DNA from: Perognathus longimembris pacificus
Taxonomy: Eukaryota; Chordata; Mammalia; Rodentia; Heteromyidae
Assembly (NCBI RefSeq): GCF_023159225.1
Contig: NC_063171.1
Location: forward strand, 11,050,826-11,114,825
Direction of reading: 5' to 3'
Length of the DNA stretch: 64,000 nucleotides
Of this stretch, positions 32,201 through 44,330 are shown in pieces; the first letter of the stretch is position 1, and each line of letters begins with the position of its first letter. The notes beneath the pieces were generated by a model. That model did not search any database. It had not been told where the DNA came from and saw nothing but the letters and a program-made list of their open reading frames with translations. Position numbers and translations under genes: made by a program.

Positions 32201-34479
32201 CTCCTTATTCCCATCAGGCTTGTTGACCTGTGGAATGTGTGCAGTCATAGCCCTTTCTGCTCCTCACAGGAAATTCTGAGAGAAACAAGGGGCACTCTGT
32301 GTCCTGACTCTCCAGAAAGTCTGATCTGCTTGGTGCTGATCCCATTATTGTTTCTGAGTTGATGGGCTTCAGACTAGCTGTGTGACAGTTTCTGTAGCTT
32401 CTAGGCATTGAGGATTTGGAAAGCTACTGTGGGCTTGATTTCTAAGATGGTATGAAGTGTTATCTATATGCCATATAAGCAAAAATTATTCAAGGTCTGT
32501 AATTATCAACTCTAAAATGTCTACATTTGTGGTTACTTCTGTTTTTCATATGGTTTCTTTTCTTTCAATGATATGGAGATTTGAACTGAGGGTCTTATGC
32601 TTGCTATATGTAAAAAGGAAAAATAAATCAATAAATTAATAAATCAGTAAATCTCTCATAGAATGATTAAATTAATAATCACAGCCTTATAATAGGAAAG
32701 TATTTGCAAACTTCTTCTCCTTGTTCTGGGAGTGATGTCAGACTTTCTTTGAGCTGTGTCCCCACCTATCCCAAGCAGGGGTGTTGACAAAGAAGCTTTG
32801 AGGAGTTCCAAGCATGGTTCAGGGAGTAAAGCACCAGGCAATGAGAAAATATATCAGATACTGAGTCCTGAGAGGGGGGTACAAAAAAGAACCTTGACTT
32901 CTATATTTGTGTTGATTTTCCCTTTATCTCATCATGTTAATTAAAATGTTGAAAGGAAACAGATATAGTAGCAGACTTCCATTATACATGCCACAGTAAA
33001 AACACTACAAAATTGTGTATATCTTATGTACTGTGCAGTACTTAGAAATGTTTTCAGTTTTCAAGAAGAAAGGAGTAACAGTAGCTTTGGATGAATGATT
33101 TTAGCAGATTTCCAAAGCCTACAATTGCTGGTAAGCTTGCACCCCAAAAACTTAATTTGTGCTAATTAGCTTTTTAAACATGGGGAAGACAAGCAAAGAA
33201 AGAAGGTAATAGAAGAGAAATTCAGACTTGTTTAAGTAATAAGGACACAAGAATGCAAAATATTTCAGAACTAGAGATTAAAATAGTCCTCAAAATCCTT
33301 GCTAAACAAGAGGGAAAGATTCTCTGAAGTTTTTGTTCCAATAGTGTAGAAAACTCCTGTTTGAAAGAGCTTATTTACCAATGAAATTGCAGTTTTTAGT
33401 TACTTCATGTTTCACCAATCAACTTCCATTAGCATAAGAGTATTCAGACATGGATAGAATCTACACTGGCAAAGCAAGTGAAAATGCCTGACATTTTAGT
33501 TAGCCAGGGGCACCACATCATGGGCCAATATGTTCCTTTAAGATATTTTCAATGTAGAAAACAGCTTTGGACCCCAGTATCTGAGGAGCTGAGGGGAGAC
33601 TTTGCAAATCAAACCTCCATCAGTGATTGCAAATGTTACACAGACCTTGGGACCACTGGAAGTCTTGAGTACAAATGACTGACTTTATTTGTGTCTGAAC
33701 TCATTCTCCAAATACCAGAGGCTCCCCAGGGTTGCCAAAATAAGTTAAATGTTCTTTACAAGAAAAGCTGGGTCATTTTTGTCAATGTGAAATTCCCATT
33801 CTGCTGGGTTCCAGCCACTTTAAACTCAAGGTCACATTCTTTGCCTTCCCAAAATATCTCTGTTTCAAAAGAAGGAAGAGTAGAGTAGGACATCCAGATC
33901 ATCACTCATCTTTCTATCACTTCCCTGCTCTGATACTCTAATACAACCCCTATTTCCAAAACAGTGCCTTTTCTTCCAGGTCTTTGCTGTGAAAACAATA
34001 CAGCAATATTAATGGCCCTCTTGCCTCGGTTCCAGTTCTCTTCCACACTTAAGCCCTCTCAGGGCACTGCCCCGCTGCTAGAACCTGGTGAGCATTGCAG
34101 TTTTGACTCAACACTGACTCACTGAGCACTTAGATTCAAGGCACTGAGGGATTTTAGGAGTGTCTAATCCAAAATAAATATAATTTCTCCTTTAAGTAGA
34201 TAATGAGAAGAGAACGAATGAAAGTTCTTTGAGCTTATAGAGGGAGGAAGAAGATAACTTGTGGAAAACAAAGCACATTCAATGTAGGATCCCATGCTGA
34301 GGAATTGACTTCAGAGAAAAAGTGGTTATTTATCAAGCAGAAGCAATCTTATTTAATTTCAACACATAAGAAAAACAGGAATGTCCATAATGTGTTTGGG
34401 AATTAGTAACTCATTCAACAGAATTAGAAATACCTAAAATCCATATGGAACATTGTCCCAACTTTACAGAAATAGAAAG
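29281..34479. other. 5.2 kb of intergenic sequence, nothing assigned
   Basis: I read this stretch on both strands and found only short frames, an A run at 31712-31734 and a weak ID-like antisense scrap near 32565-32612. If the window holds conserved non-coding elements, this largest element-poor block is where to look, but nothing in the sequence alone proves it. Confidence 0.4.
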
Positions 34480-36960
34480 GCTCTAGCTGGATACTGGGAA
34501 CAAACATACACCAAGTAAGTTGTCTAGAAGAAATGTACAAATTCCTAGAAGTTCATAGTATACCAAAAGTGAATCATGAACAAATAGAAAATGTAAATAG
34601 CTATATAAGTATTATCAAATTGCATCAATTATCAACAACTTCCTAACAGAAAATCCAATGGATCAGATGGCTCCATCTGAGTCCTATCAAACATTCAAAG
34701 AATAACTAAAACCAATCCTTCTCAATAAATGAAAATGAAGACGAGCTCTAGTTTATTCTGAGGCTAACACTATCTGGATACCAAAGCCAGAAAAAGACAT
34801 TACATGGAAAGAAAACTACAAATAATATCTTTAATAAATACTCATGCAAAAGTCCTCAACAAAATTCTATCAAACAGTATTCAGAAGTACATTTAAAAGT
34901 TAAATACCATAAAGAAGTAAGATTATATTTAAAAATAAATGTTAAATATATCATATTAACAGAAAAAAATAAAGTAAGTACAAGTGTAGTCCCATCTCAA
35001 TTGACACAGATACAGAAAAATGACTTAACAAGATGCAACACCACTTCATAATAAACACAAACAGGCTCACCCACACACAGACACTCACACACATGTACAC
35101 ACATTCAATAAACAAGAGAGAAACTTCTCCAACATAATAAAGGCTGCTAAAAATTGATATCTCCCACTAGATCAGGGAAAGTCAAGATGTCTTGCTTCTG
35201 CCATTTGTATTCCATACAATATTGAAGTTTTAGGTAGAACAACTGACAGGTGAAAGAAGAAATGAAAGCATTAATTTGGAAAGTAAATAGCAAAGTGATC
35301 TTTGTTTGCCAATGACATGATGTTATATGTAGACAATTCTAGAGACATTCCAGAATAAAAGGGAAAAAAATTGTTGGAACTAAAAAGAAATGAAGCGAAA
35401 TTATAGGAAGGAAGTGCAACATGATAAAAATCAATTTTATGTGTATACTTATGATGAAAATCTGCAAAGGAAATTAAGAAAACAATCTCCAGTATAATAA
35501 CACCAAAAACATGAAATATTTAGGATTAAATTTGTATACGTGCAAGTTAAAAATCCTCTAAACTAAAAATTAGAATATAGTCTGATATAAATTTGAGAAA
35601 ATGATAAACTGAAATCAATTTCGTGTTCATGAACTGTACTACTTAATGTTAAGATAATTATACTACCCAAAGCAATCTACAGATTCAATGTAATCCAAAT
35701 CAAAATGTCAGCAGTCACTCCTAAATTCACATAAATGCTCAGTGACCCTCAGAAAGCTAAAATAAGTATGAAAAAGAACATATATTGAAGATCCACTCTT
35801 CCCAATTTCTAAACTTACTACAATGTTGTAGTGATCAAACATAACTATATATGGCATATATAGTTACAGTATTACTCTGACACACAATATACTGACACAC
35901 AGACAGATATATACATCAGTGGGCTATGATTATGATAATCCAGAAAGAAACTCACATATACAATTAATTAATTTTCAGCATGGGTGCAAAGTCCATCCAA
36001 TAAGAAGAGGAGGGTATTTTGCAGAAATGCTGCCCAGAATACAGAATATCCATATATAAAAAAATGAAATAGGACTTTTATATTATTGCAAATACAAAAC
36101 TTAATTCAAAATTGGTGAAAGAATGTACAAACTAAAGCTAAAGTGTTGTAAGATTAACATGCATATAAAACTTAGCACTACCAACACATGAATTAGTTTT
36201 TAATTAACTCAATTCAAAATTAGACAGAGGTCTCAAATACACATTTTTTTAAAAAAAAAAATGATATAAAAGTGATCTCCAAGCATGATATCCAGCACTA
36301 ATAACCATTAAGGAAATGACGACTAAAGCAATTAGATGCTACTTTGTCCTTATTAGGCTTATTTGTTGGAAATTAAAAATAAAAATAAAAAAATTTTGCA
36401 AGTTTCTTCAAAGTTAAACATAGAATTATATTAATACATGTGATCTGCCATCATCTTCTAGGAATTAATAAACCTAAAAGAATTAAAAATAACAACTGAA
36501 GTGGATATTTCCTACACCATGATTCATACTCACATTACACACAACAGCCAAAAAGCAAGGGGGTGGGGAGGAGGAGAAAAACCAAATGTTCATCAACACG
36601 TGTGTTAAGAAACAAAATTTAGTATAAACATATAACAAAATATTATTCAGTACTTAAAAATTTCAGATACAAGTGACAACATGGATGAACCTTTGAAAGA
36701 CTATATTTTTAAGTGAAATAAACGAAACACAATAAATAAAATACTGTGTGATTACAATTACATGGGAAACCTACAATAGGGACATTCATAAAGACAGAAA
36801 GTGGAATCAAATTTACTAGGGCCACAAGGTTGGAGAAGTGGGGAATGACTGCTTAATGGCATCTGTGCTGGTGAGAGGGTTATGACAAGTTGGTGGACAG
36901 TGGTGGAAGTGAGATGCTGAGCAAACAGGAATTGGCAACAAGTCATGCAGATGTGCCAAG
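34480..36960 (+). mobile_element. Ancient LINE-1 3' part, sense, heavily degraded
   Basis: Sense phrases of old L1 ORF2 and 3' end in the right order: CTGGATACCAAAGCCAGAAA and GACATTACATGGAAAGAAAA near 34770-34815 (RT region), CAAAGCAATCTACAGATTCA at about 35670, CATACTCACATTACACACAA with TGTTCATCAACACG near 36525-36600, then ACTTAAAAATTTCAGATACA and AACATGGATGAACCTTTG near 36650-36695, and a 3' UTR-like part to about 36960. All frames are closed. It is much older than L1-A and L1-B. Confidence 0.7.
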
Positions 36961-37438
36961 ACAAGAATGGAGGCAGTTGCTTCTGTAACTTGAACAGGTA
37001 CAATCCTAACTTCCTCACATGGATGAGCTCTTTAAATATTTAAAACTTCTATGCTGTAGGGGCAATGAGTATCTTCTCTCTGTAGATTGGCAAACTGAAG
37101 AACATGGGTTCTAAATAATTCTCAGCAACATGCATCCAGCACCTGGCAAAAGTGAACCATGATGTGTTTCTAAGAATGATCATTTCAGGCAGAGGAAAGC
37201 TGAGTGAAGGCACTATCTCTGTGGTGGAGAGAAGTTTTGAAATGCTGGTGAAAAACATAGCAGGGATTATTTATAGAATGATTGAGAGGTGGCAGAATGG
37301 GATCTGCAGGGTCTTCTTGTAGGACCACTGTCACTGTTATTCTGATGAAACTGGAGGGATTTAGACAGAGAAATGTTTTGAATTTTCCAAAATCTCCCTT
37401 CTGACTGGAGGATGAAAAATGATACTAAAGTGAATGTA
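36961..37438. other. Intergenic, nothing assigned
   Basis: No element recognised. Confidence 0.4.
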
Positions 37439-37773
37439 TTCATTCCCTATTGTTCTCTTTTTCATGTGGAATTGTGGTTATTTAGTTTTGTTTGGGTTGG
37501 GAGAGGGTGTTGCTAACTGGGTAAAGATGAAATGAAAACCAAGTCCTTCGTCATTTGGTTTTAATGTTGAAACATTTCCTATCATTTAGTCTCATCAATC
37601 GATTGATTCTGGAAAATATGGGGTTTTTTTTTGGTTGTTGTTCTTTTTTTTCTTTACTGTCAAAGTGTGATACAGAGGGGTTACAGGTTCATATGAAAGG
37701 TAGTGAGTACATTTCTTGTTCTACTTGTTGCCTCCTCCCTCATTTCCCCCCTCCACCTTCATTCCCTATTGTT
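37439..37773 (-). mobile_element. 5'-truncated L1 3' end, antisense, between 16-bp direct repeats
   Basis: The L1 3' end is recognisable at about 37622-37757: T-rich tail, CTGTCAAAGTGTGATACAGA, GGGGTTACAGGTTCATATG, TACATTTCTTGTTCTACTTG. The exact repeat TTCATTCCCTATTGTT occurs at 37439-37454 and 37758-37773. The left repeat is about 170 bp from the L1 tail, so the inserted unit appears to include extra sequence beyond the L1 3' end. Confidence 0.6.
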
Positions 37774-38530
37774 GTTATAACAGATTACCACAAAATTAGT
37801 GGCTTAAATGAAAACAAATTCATTATCTGTAATTTTAAGGTAATACTTCTTTTGGTGTTGGGGCTCAAGGGCAAGACCTCATGGGTGCTAAGAACGAACA
37901 TACTCTACTGCTGAGCTAAGTCAGCTCTTGAAGCTAAAATTTGAATCAGATTTTCACAGGGCTACAATTAAGGTATAGCAAGACTGGATTTCTTCCTAGT
38001 CTGTTGTAAATTCTTTTCCTTTTCTGATGCTGAAGAGTATGACATTCTTTTCTCCATCTGCAGCTACAGTAGGATGTGAGAGTTCTCCCAGTTCATCACT
38101 TTTACCCCTCTTCTGCCTCTCTTCCACTTTTAAGGACAACACTGGAAAAGTTTCAGTAATGCAAGGAAATTAATCCATTTTAAGGACTTTCAGGAGCTGG
38201 AAATGTGGCTTAGCAGTAGATGCTTGCCTAGCATGAATGAAGCCCTGGGTTCGATTCCTCAGCACCATATAAACAGATAAAAAGAGAAGTGGCACTCTGG
38301 CTGAAGTGGCAGAGTGCTAGCCTTGAGCAAAAGGAAGCTAGGGACAGTGCGTAGGCCCTGAGTTCAAGGCCCAGGACTGGCAAAAAGAAAACAAAAAAAA
38401 TACACAAAAAAATACACAAAAAAACCCAAACCCTTAAGGACCTTCATTCAATCACACTTGCAAAGACCCCTTGGACAAACAAGTCTTATAAAAACAGTTC
38501 CAACTGTGTGTTACCCCTCACCTCTACTTT
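37774..38530 (-). mobile_element. MaLR-like LTR, antisense, interrupted by two SINEs
   Basis: GTTATAACAGATTACCACAA with TTAGTGGCTTAAA opens it. TTCTTCCTAGTCTGTTG, TTCTGCCTCTCTTCCACTTT and TAAGGACCTTCATTCAATCA continue the reverse-complement LTR. It is split by an ID-like SINE at about 37853-37925 (TTGGGGCTCAAGGGCAAGAC...CTACTGCTGAGC) and by the IDL-Geo at 38193. Confidence 0.5.
38193..38433 (+). mobile_element. IDL-Geo-type dimeric SINE, diverged
   Basis: GGAGCTGGAAATGTGGCTTA, GGGTTCGATTCCTCAGCACC, AGTGGCAGAGTGCTAGCCTT and CAAGGCCCAGGACTGGC are followed by an A-rich tail with repeated ATACACAAAAAA units. The target duplication TTAAGGACTTTCA (38180-38192) recurs at 38434-38446 with one mismatch. 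Confidence 0.9.
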
Positions 38531-39995
38531 ATAGCTGAAACATCTGAGGTCTGCAACTCAAATCCAAGTGTCCCACTACTGGATCTATGCCCCCTTTATT
38601 GTGCTAAGCCACTAAAGTAAGAGAAACAAAAATAATATGTAATAATGAAAAAATAACTTGTTGGATTATAAGAATGGGAGATACCCATAGTGGGCGACTG
38701 GACATCAAATCCTGAACTTTTTTCCTTCAGATAAACAGATTTTTAAGCAGGCATTTGAAGGATAATATAACAATCCTTACAAAGAAGCCAGCCTGATTTC
38801 CCAGCACAGGACTCTTCCAGACAACTCTGTCATGTGGAAAGCCATTATCTGCAAACATCATTGTTCTTTGTGTTAATGCTCTAATGGCGTTGGACCACAG
38901 GATTAAAGCTTTCTGGACAGAGAGCGGATACAATAGATAGAGAATGAATATATAAATGTATGCTTTCCCTTGACCTATTTCTAACAAGTCATTTGTTGGT
39001 TCCTTCAACAGAAAACTCATTAAGGATTTTTCTTCCTCTAGAGACTTTCTTGTTTCTTTTTCCCCCCTGCTAGTCTGCCCTTTTCCTCTAATTCACCTTC
39101 GTTTAATGTACTTAGGCTTTAAACTGTAGTGCTACCCAAAGCAGGACAAATTATGCCTCAATCATTCCGTTTTGGAACCTTACTAATGAGGACACTTATC
39201 TCCTCTCTACAGAAATACACCATTAGTGTACTTGTTTCTTTTCCCATCTAGAAGGCACAGAGGTGGGCTTGTGGGAAATCTAGTTATGGTTCCTACAGGA
39301 GTGGTACCCAGCTGTGTAGCATGGCACAGCTCTGCTAGGTTGTTTGAGGGACTGAGAGGGAGATGATGTGAAAGCCTCTGAGATGCCAAGCTGTGAGCTC
39401 TGAAAGGGTAAGGGCTTGGAATGCCAGCTGGAGGTGGCCTTGGAACGCTGAGGGCTCAGCCCAAGTAAGGTCAAAAGGTAGAAGTAACTACTTTAAGTGT
39501 GTTTAAATTAGACCTCCTTGGACACTAAAAGCTTAAGGCCTTGGAGACAAGATGGACATCTATTTTATGGATAGAATGTTTTATTGCTTCTTTCTACTCC
39601 CTAATAATAAAGGAATCAATTATTTCTATATATACAAATTATACCTCATGTTAACAGCTGTAACCACAAGATAGATTGATATCTTAGTCTCTGCACTTAT
39701 CTGTAGTCTGTCTTCCCCCTGTACTGAACTCGACAAAAATACTTGTTTGCAAGGCCAGGATATTCATAAGCTGAATGAGCTTTTGATTCGCCTTGTGCCT
39801 CCAAACCTCGATTCTTTGACTCAGTCTCCTATTCTTTTTCCTGTCACAGCAGTCAGCAGCAAGATGATTTTGTTATACTTTGGTTTGTATTGTTGCATGG
39901 TATTGATTTTACTATGGTCAAACCCAGCTGACCTTCACATACATATTTCCACTTGAAAAGGTGAGTAGAGAATATGGTAGATACCCAATTCTCAT
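38531..39995. other. Intergenic; contains one copy of a 45-bp direct repeat
   Basis: No element recognised, except that 38760-38804 is repeated with one mismatch at 40239-40283 (see findings). Confidence 0.45.
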
Positions 39996-40019
39996 GGAAA
40001 GGGGCTCTGTGCTTTTTAA

Positions 40020-40227
40020 AAATTATTTATTTATTGCTAGTCCTGGGCCTTGGACTTAGGGCCTGAGCACTGTCCCTGGCTTCTTTTTGCTCAAGGCTAG
40101 CACTCTGCCACTTGAGCCACAGCACCACTTCTGGCCATTTTCTATATATGTGGTGCTGGGGAATCGAACCTAGGGCTTCATGTATACAAGGCAAGCACTC
40201 TTGCCACTAGGCCATATTCCCAGCCCC
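40020..40227 (-). mobile_element. IDL-Geo-type dimeric SINE, antisense
   Basis: TAGTCCTGGGCCTTGGACTT, CTGCCACTTGAGCCACAGCA, GGGGAATCGAACCTAGGGCT, ending CATATTCCCAGCCCC. The tail is A/T-mixed. A partial target duplication is visible (GGGGCTCTGTG at 40001-40011, GGGAACTCTGTG at 40228-40239). Confidence 0.88.
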
Positions 40228-40579
40228 GGGAACTCTGTGGATAATATAACAATCCTTACAAAGAAGCCAGCCTGATTTCTCAGGAAATGGATGATTTTGA
40301 GGGCAACTCTTCTTCTATGAGAACAATTACCTTTCTTGGAAAATAGAGGTCAACTATGTTGAGTTTACAGGAAAGGATTATTTATGCATTTCATAGAGGT
40401 AGCAGGAGTCAAGATTTAGTACTCTTCCCAATATCATCTTGGGAAGAGGAATTGGAATTTTCCAGTCACAGCCTGAGAGGCAGATAGGGTGATCTCAGGA
40501 CTATCACAAGAATAATCAAGCAGAAGGCTTTACCTCCCTGCTTTCTTCTTGGTTTATTGTTGTTGTGGTTGTTGTTTGT

Positions 40580-40960
40580 TTTGTTTTGTGTTTTCTTTTG
40601 GTGATACTGTGGGTTAACCTCAAACTCTCATGTTTGCTAGGCAAGTACTCTACCACTTAAGCTAAAACTCCAGCACCATTTTGCATTTGTTGCTTTTGAG
40701 GTACAGTCTTGATTTATGCCCAGGCAAGCCTAGAGTGCTGTCATCATAATTGTGCTTTTTTGTGTCACTAAATATGACAGTCAGAGTCACTATACCTAGC
40801 CATTACTTTCCCTGTAACTAGGATAACAAGTAGATGCCACAGCACTGAGTCATAGTAACATGGAGTTTCATAAATTTTAATGCCAGGATTTGCCTTAAAC
40901 TGCAATCCCCAGATCTTTTTCTCCCAAGTAACTAGGATTACAGACTTTCAGTTTTTAAAA
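40580..40960 (-). mobile_element. Two old SINE fragments, antisense
   Basis: The first (about 40600-40795) has GTTAACCTCAAACTCTCATG, GCAAGTACTCTACCACTTAA and TTGAGGTACAGTCTTGATTT. The second (about 40800-40960) ends CAAGTAACTAGGATTACAG, the antisense of an Alu/B1-like SINE. Both are highly diverged. Confidence 0.5.
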
Positions 40961-42599
40961 AAATAAAAAAACAACAACTATACTCTCACATAAGCCTTAG
41001 GAACAGAGAAGCTCAACTCTGCCCATCTTAAAAGAATCCTTCAACACACAGCCCACAGTAGATTGGTTTTCTCTTATCTTAATCTCTGAAATAAAAGGTA
41101 ACTGCTTCATAGAGCCTATGCTTTAAAAGACAGAATATGTTACCTTATTACCTTATATGTTACCTTACAGAATATGCTACCATCAGAAGCCAGTAGTGGC
41201 TGTATCTATTAACATATTTTAGTTAATATGTTTAGGAGATTCCTTCCTAGAGGAAGAGCCAGCAGGAAGGGGTTTCAACTTTTCATTTCTAATACATTAG
41301 CAGTTTCCATGGAGACTAAGGTAAATCTGGTGCACAGATTTTTCTTGTGCACACTGAAGTGACATCACTATGCCCATGGGCTTTTGGTATCTATGTCTTC
41401 CTGTACTCTTTATCAGGCAATTGCCTGCACTTGTGCCTTCTGGTGGCAATAGGTACCATCTCTGAACATTGGGAATTTAGACACCACCAAATCCAGAATC
41501 GGGACAAGTGACATAATTTGTGGGACCCAGTACAAAATGAATATGTATTCTCCTGTTCAAAGATCAGGGTAAGCATGCTGTTCATGGTGCTCAAAGATAA
41601 AGCTTTATCTTTCCCCCCACAGCTTACCCCCTGCTTGGTTTCTTTCAACTTGTCATGCTGCTTTGTATTTGCAATTTAATGTTGTTCTCAGAAAGGTAAA
41701 TTAGAAAATTTAAATCAATGTGATAAATTTTACTGCTCACTATTATCAGCAACAAAGCAAAGCAAAGCAAAATAAAACCCTCTATAACCCAGTCTTTCAA
41801 AGAGTATAAAAATTCATCTTTAAAATGCCAGTTTTAAATGCAAAAATAAGGGCAACATTTAATTAAGACAAAATCAAAAATCCCACAACTCCTCTTTCAG
41901 ATGTTCTTGCTTGCATAGATATTTTGTTTGATCAAAACAGGAGAAACGCTTTCCAAAACCAAATCAATGTCTATTTTAAACCACTTGATCATGTGCATAT
42001 TCTACTAATGCATTCTAGCTAGTCAACTCACTGGTGAGTGAGAAAGTACTGCAAGAAAAAGCATCAATTAGCTCTCCTATCTTTCTTTTTCTTTCTCTTT
42101 CATATTCAGGTTGTTGGCCAATAACAGCAGAAAGTAAGTGATTCAATTCATTAATGCACATTTCCTAAAATACTAGCTCCTTGCTATGTTGGAAGGAAGT
42201 TCTTGCTCACCTGAAAAACATGAACCTTGAGGTTGTCAGTCAGGGACTTCCATGCCTGTTCACTTTACACTCAGCTTGCCTGTCATGAACTCTCAGAAAG
42301 TGTAGCTTTTGGGTAGTCACTCTTGGAATGCTCTTGGAATGGCCAAGGCCAGATACAGAAATGCATTTATATATCTCTCCTCTGCTCATGCACATGCTCC
42401 ACTGGGACATTAGACTTCACTCAGAAAAACACAAATTCAAAGCCAAAGTTTGTAGAAGTTTAATATGGCAGCATTTCAGTCCAGTATAGCGCTCTTAAGA
42501 GCACAGAACCTCATGTGCCTACCCAAGACCAGAAAACCAAATTGTATGAGATGAACTGTAATTTTGATTTTTTTTTCCTCTTGGTACTCTGTAAATTAC
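40961..42599. other. Intergenic, nothing assigned
   Basis: No element recognised. There are short direct repeats of TTACCTTA near 41141-41170 and of AAAGC near 41754-41768. Confidence 0.45.
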
Positions 42600-43430
42600 C
42601 TTTTAAAAATTAATTTTCATGTCAAGGTAATCTACAGCATGGTTACAGTGAAGGACTAAGACAACTCCATCTTAAAAGAAATAGCATAAGACAACTCCAT
42701 CTTAAGAGAAATAGCAACCATCTCGTTTGTGTTAAGCTAAGAATAACCCAGCACATACGTAAAAACCAGCAAATGACTTGTTTATGGTGAAACTAGCCAG
42801 GCATTGTACAGATTCCAGGAATAGAATTGTTTGTGCGGATGTTTACACCGAAACCAATAGGTCATAAAACCCATTTCCCAGATGGCCCAACTGGTTTGGG
42901 AACGTTCCGGTCACACTGACTGCCTTGGAATGTCCGCCAACCAATTATAGAAGTGTGGAATGTCCTCTGATCAAATTTTAGAAGCCCCTAGCCCCGAGCC
43001 AATCAGATTTGTCCCTGCACCTCAACCCTGCTTGCACCTGGTTTATGTAACTTTGTGATTTTTTCCTTTAAATACCCATGTAAAACTCTGCTCATGGCCT
43101 TCCTCCTAACCTCCGCTGCGTCGGTGTGTAGGACGAGGTCCGTGCTGCAGCTCGTCTAATAAAGCCTTGCCTTGCTTTTGCATTTCGGAACGTCTGGCTC
43201 TCGGTGGTCTCTTGGTGGTCTGCGAGGACTTGGGCATAACAACAGTTACACATGTAAGGTAGTAAGTGCATTTCTTGTCAAACTTGTTACCTCTCTCATT
43301 TTTCTCCCAATTTTCCTTCCCCAGTAGTCCCCCTTATAAGTTGCACAGTTAATTTCTAACATATTGTCTTGTGAGTATTGCTGTTACAAAGGGCGAGCCA
43401 ATGTATATTACCTTTGGTGACTCAGTTTCC
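42600..43430 (-). mobile_element. Old L1 3' end, antisense, interrupted by a solo LTR
   Basis: Left part: TAATTTTCATGTCAAGGTAA then GCATGGTTACAG. Right part after the LTR: TTACACATGTAAGGTAGTAA, GCATTTCTTGTCAAACTTGT, TACCTCTCTCATTTTTCTCC. Joined across the LTR these match the order in other L1 3' ends of the window (for example 37640-37745). Confidence 0.65.
42649..43241 (+). mobile_element. Solo LTR of a class I-type (gammaretrovirus-like) endogenous retrovirus
   Basis: The 593-bp element starts TGAAGGACTAAG and ends GGGCATAACA, with the 4-bp target duplication ACAG at 42645-42648 and 43242-43245, the size usual for gammaretroviruses. Promoter-like parts: CCAAT motif (GAGCCAATCAG, about 42997-43006), TATA-like TTTAAATA at 43067-43074, and polyadenylation signal AATAAA at 43158-43163. 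A 30-bp tandem duplication (AAGACAACTCCATCTTAA...) fills 42658-42716 near the U3 start. No primer-binding site or internal sequence follows, so it is solo. Confidence 0.88.
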
Positions 43431-44039
43431 TTAGATTATAAAATGACACAGAATATTTGCCCCAATGTAACTTCAGTATAAAAATTTGTCCTTCTGAATT
43501 TAGAAGTAACCAAATCTTGAGACTGATTTAGATAGCACAGCAATCTAACATTCAACTGACTCATCTATTCTGTCACTTCCCCATCTAACACCCAGGAGAT
43601 ATTGGCAATCTTGTCTAACATACCCTTGTAAGATATTTTTTGTTTATTACATAGGTCACTAAACTGCTTCTTTTACCTAATCCTCATACCCCAAGAATCA
43701 TTCAAGGACTATTCTCATCTTCAGGCAAGTTTTAGAAACTTAGTTTTCTGTTAAGAACTCTTATAATGAATAATTGAAATTTCTAAAATGATACCAATTA
43801 TAATCAAAATCAGGCATCTCATCTTACCTGTAGACTCACAATTCAATTTTCTATTTGCCAGCTCCCTGTGACCTGTGTGGTTCAAGCATAGCACAAAGAA
43901 GGAAGCCCCAGGCCTTGTTGCGAGCCAGGCACCACAACTGAGATATTTCTGGTTAAACAGGACCACAAGATAATATCTCCTAGAAGGCAACTTTCTGATA
44001 CTGTACTGAAAAACCTGTGACAACCAATTTGCAGTGTAG
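43431..44039. other. Intergenic, nothing assigned
   Basis: No element recognised. Confidence 0.4.
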
Positions 44040-44330
44040 AAAGGCCTATGTTGCCTCACCATTTTAGAGGTCGCACTCTATTGTTAGACAGATTGTTGCT
44101 TTTGAGCCTATGGTCAGGCAGCATCTCATATAGCATGCTGTTCCTATCATGGTGTAGGGAAAATAAGAAAGCACCAACAGTGTCTGGAGTACAAAGAGTC
44201 CCTGTAAGTGCATTTAGGACCTATCTTTCAGCCCCATCACAGAATGTCCCCCACCTTCCAACAGGGCCAAGCTAAGGATTAAGCCATTAACATACAGGCC
44301 TTTGGGGGACATTTAAAATCAGAAAGAGTA
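44040..44330 (-). mobile_element. MaLR-type LTR fragment, antisense
   Basis: CTAAGGATTAAGCCATTAAC and GGCCTTTGGGGGACATTTAA match the reverse complement of the 5' end of MLT1/MST-like LTRs. The upstream part (about 44048-44230) is less certain. Confidence 0.5.
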
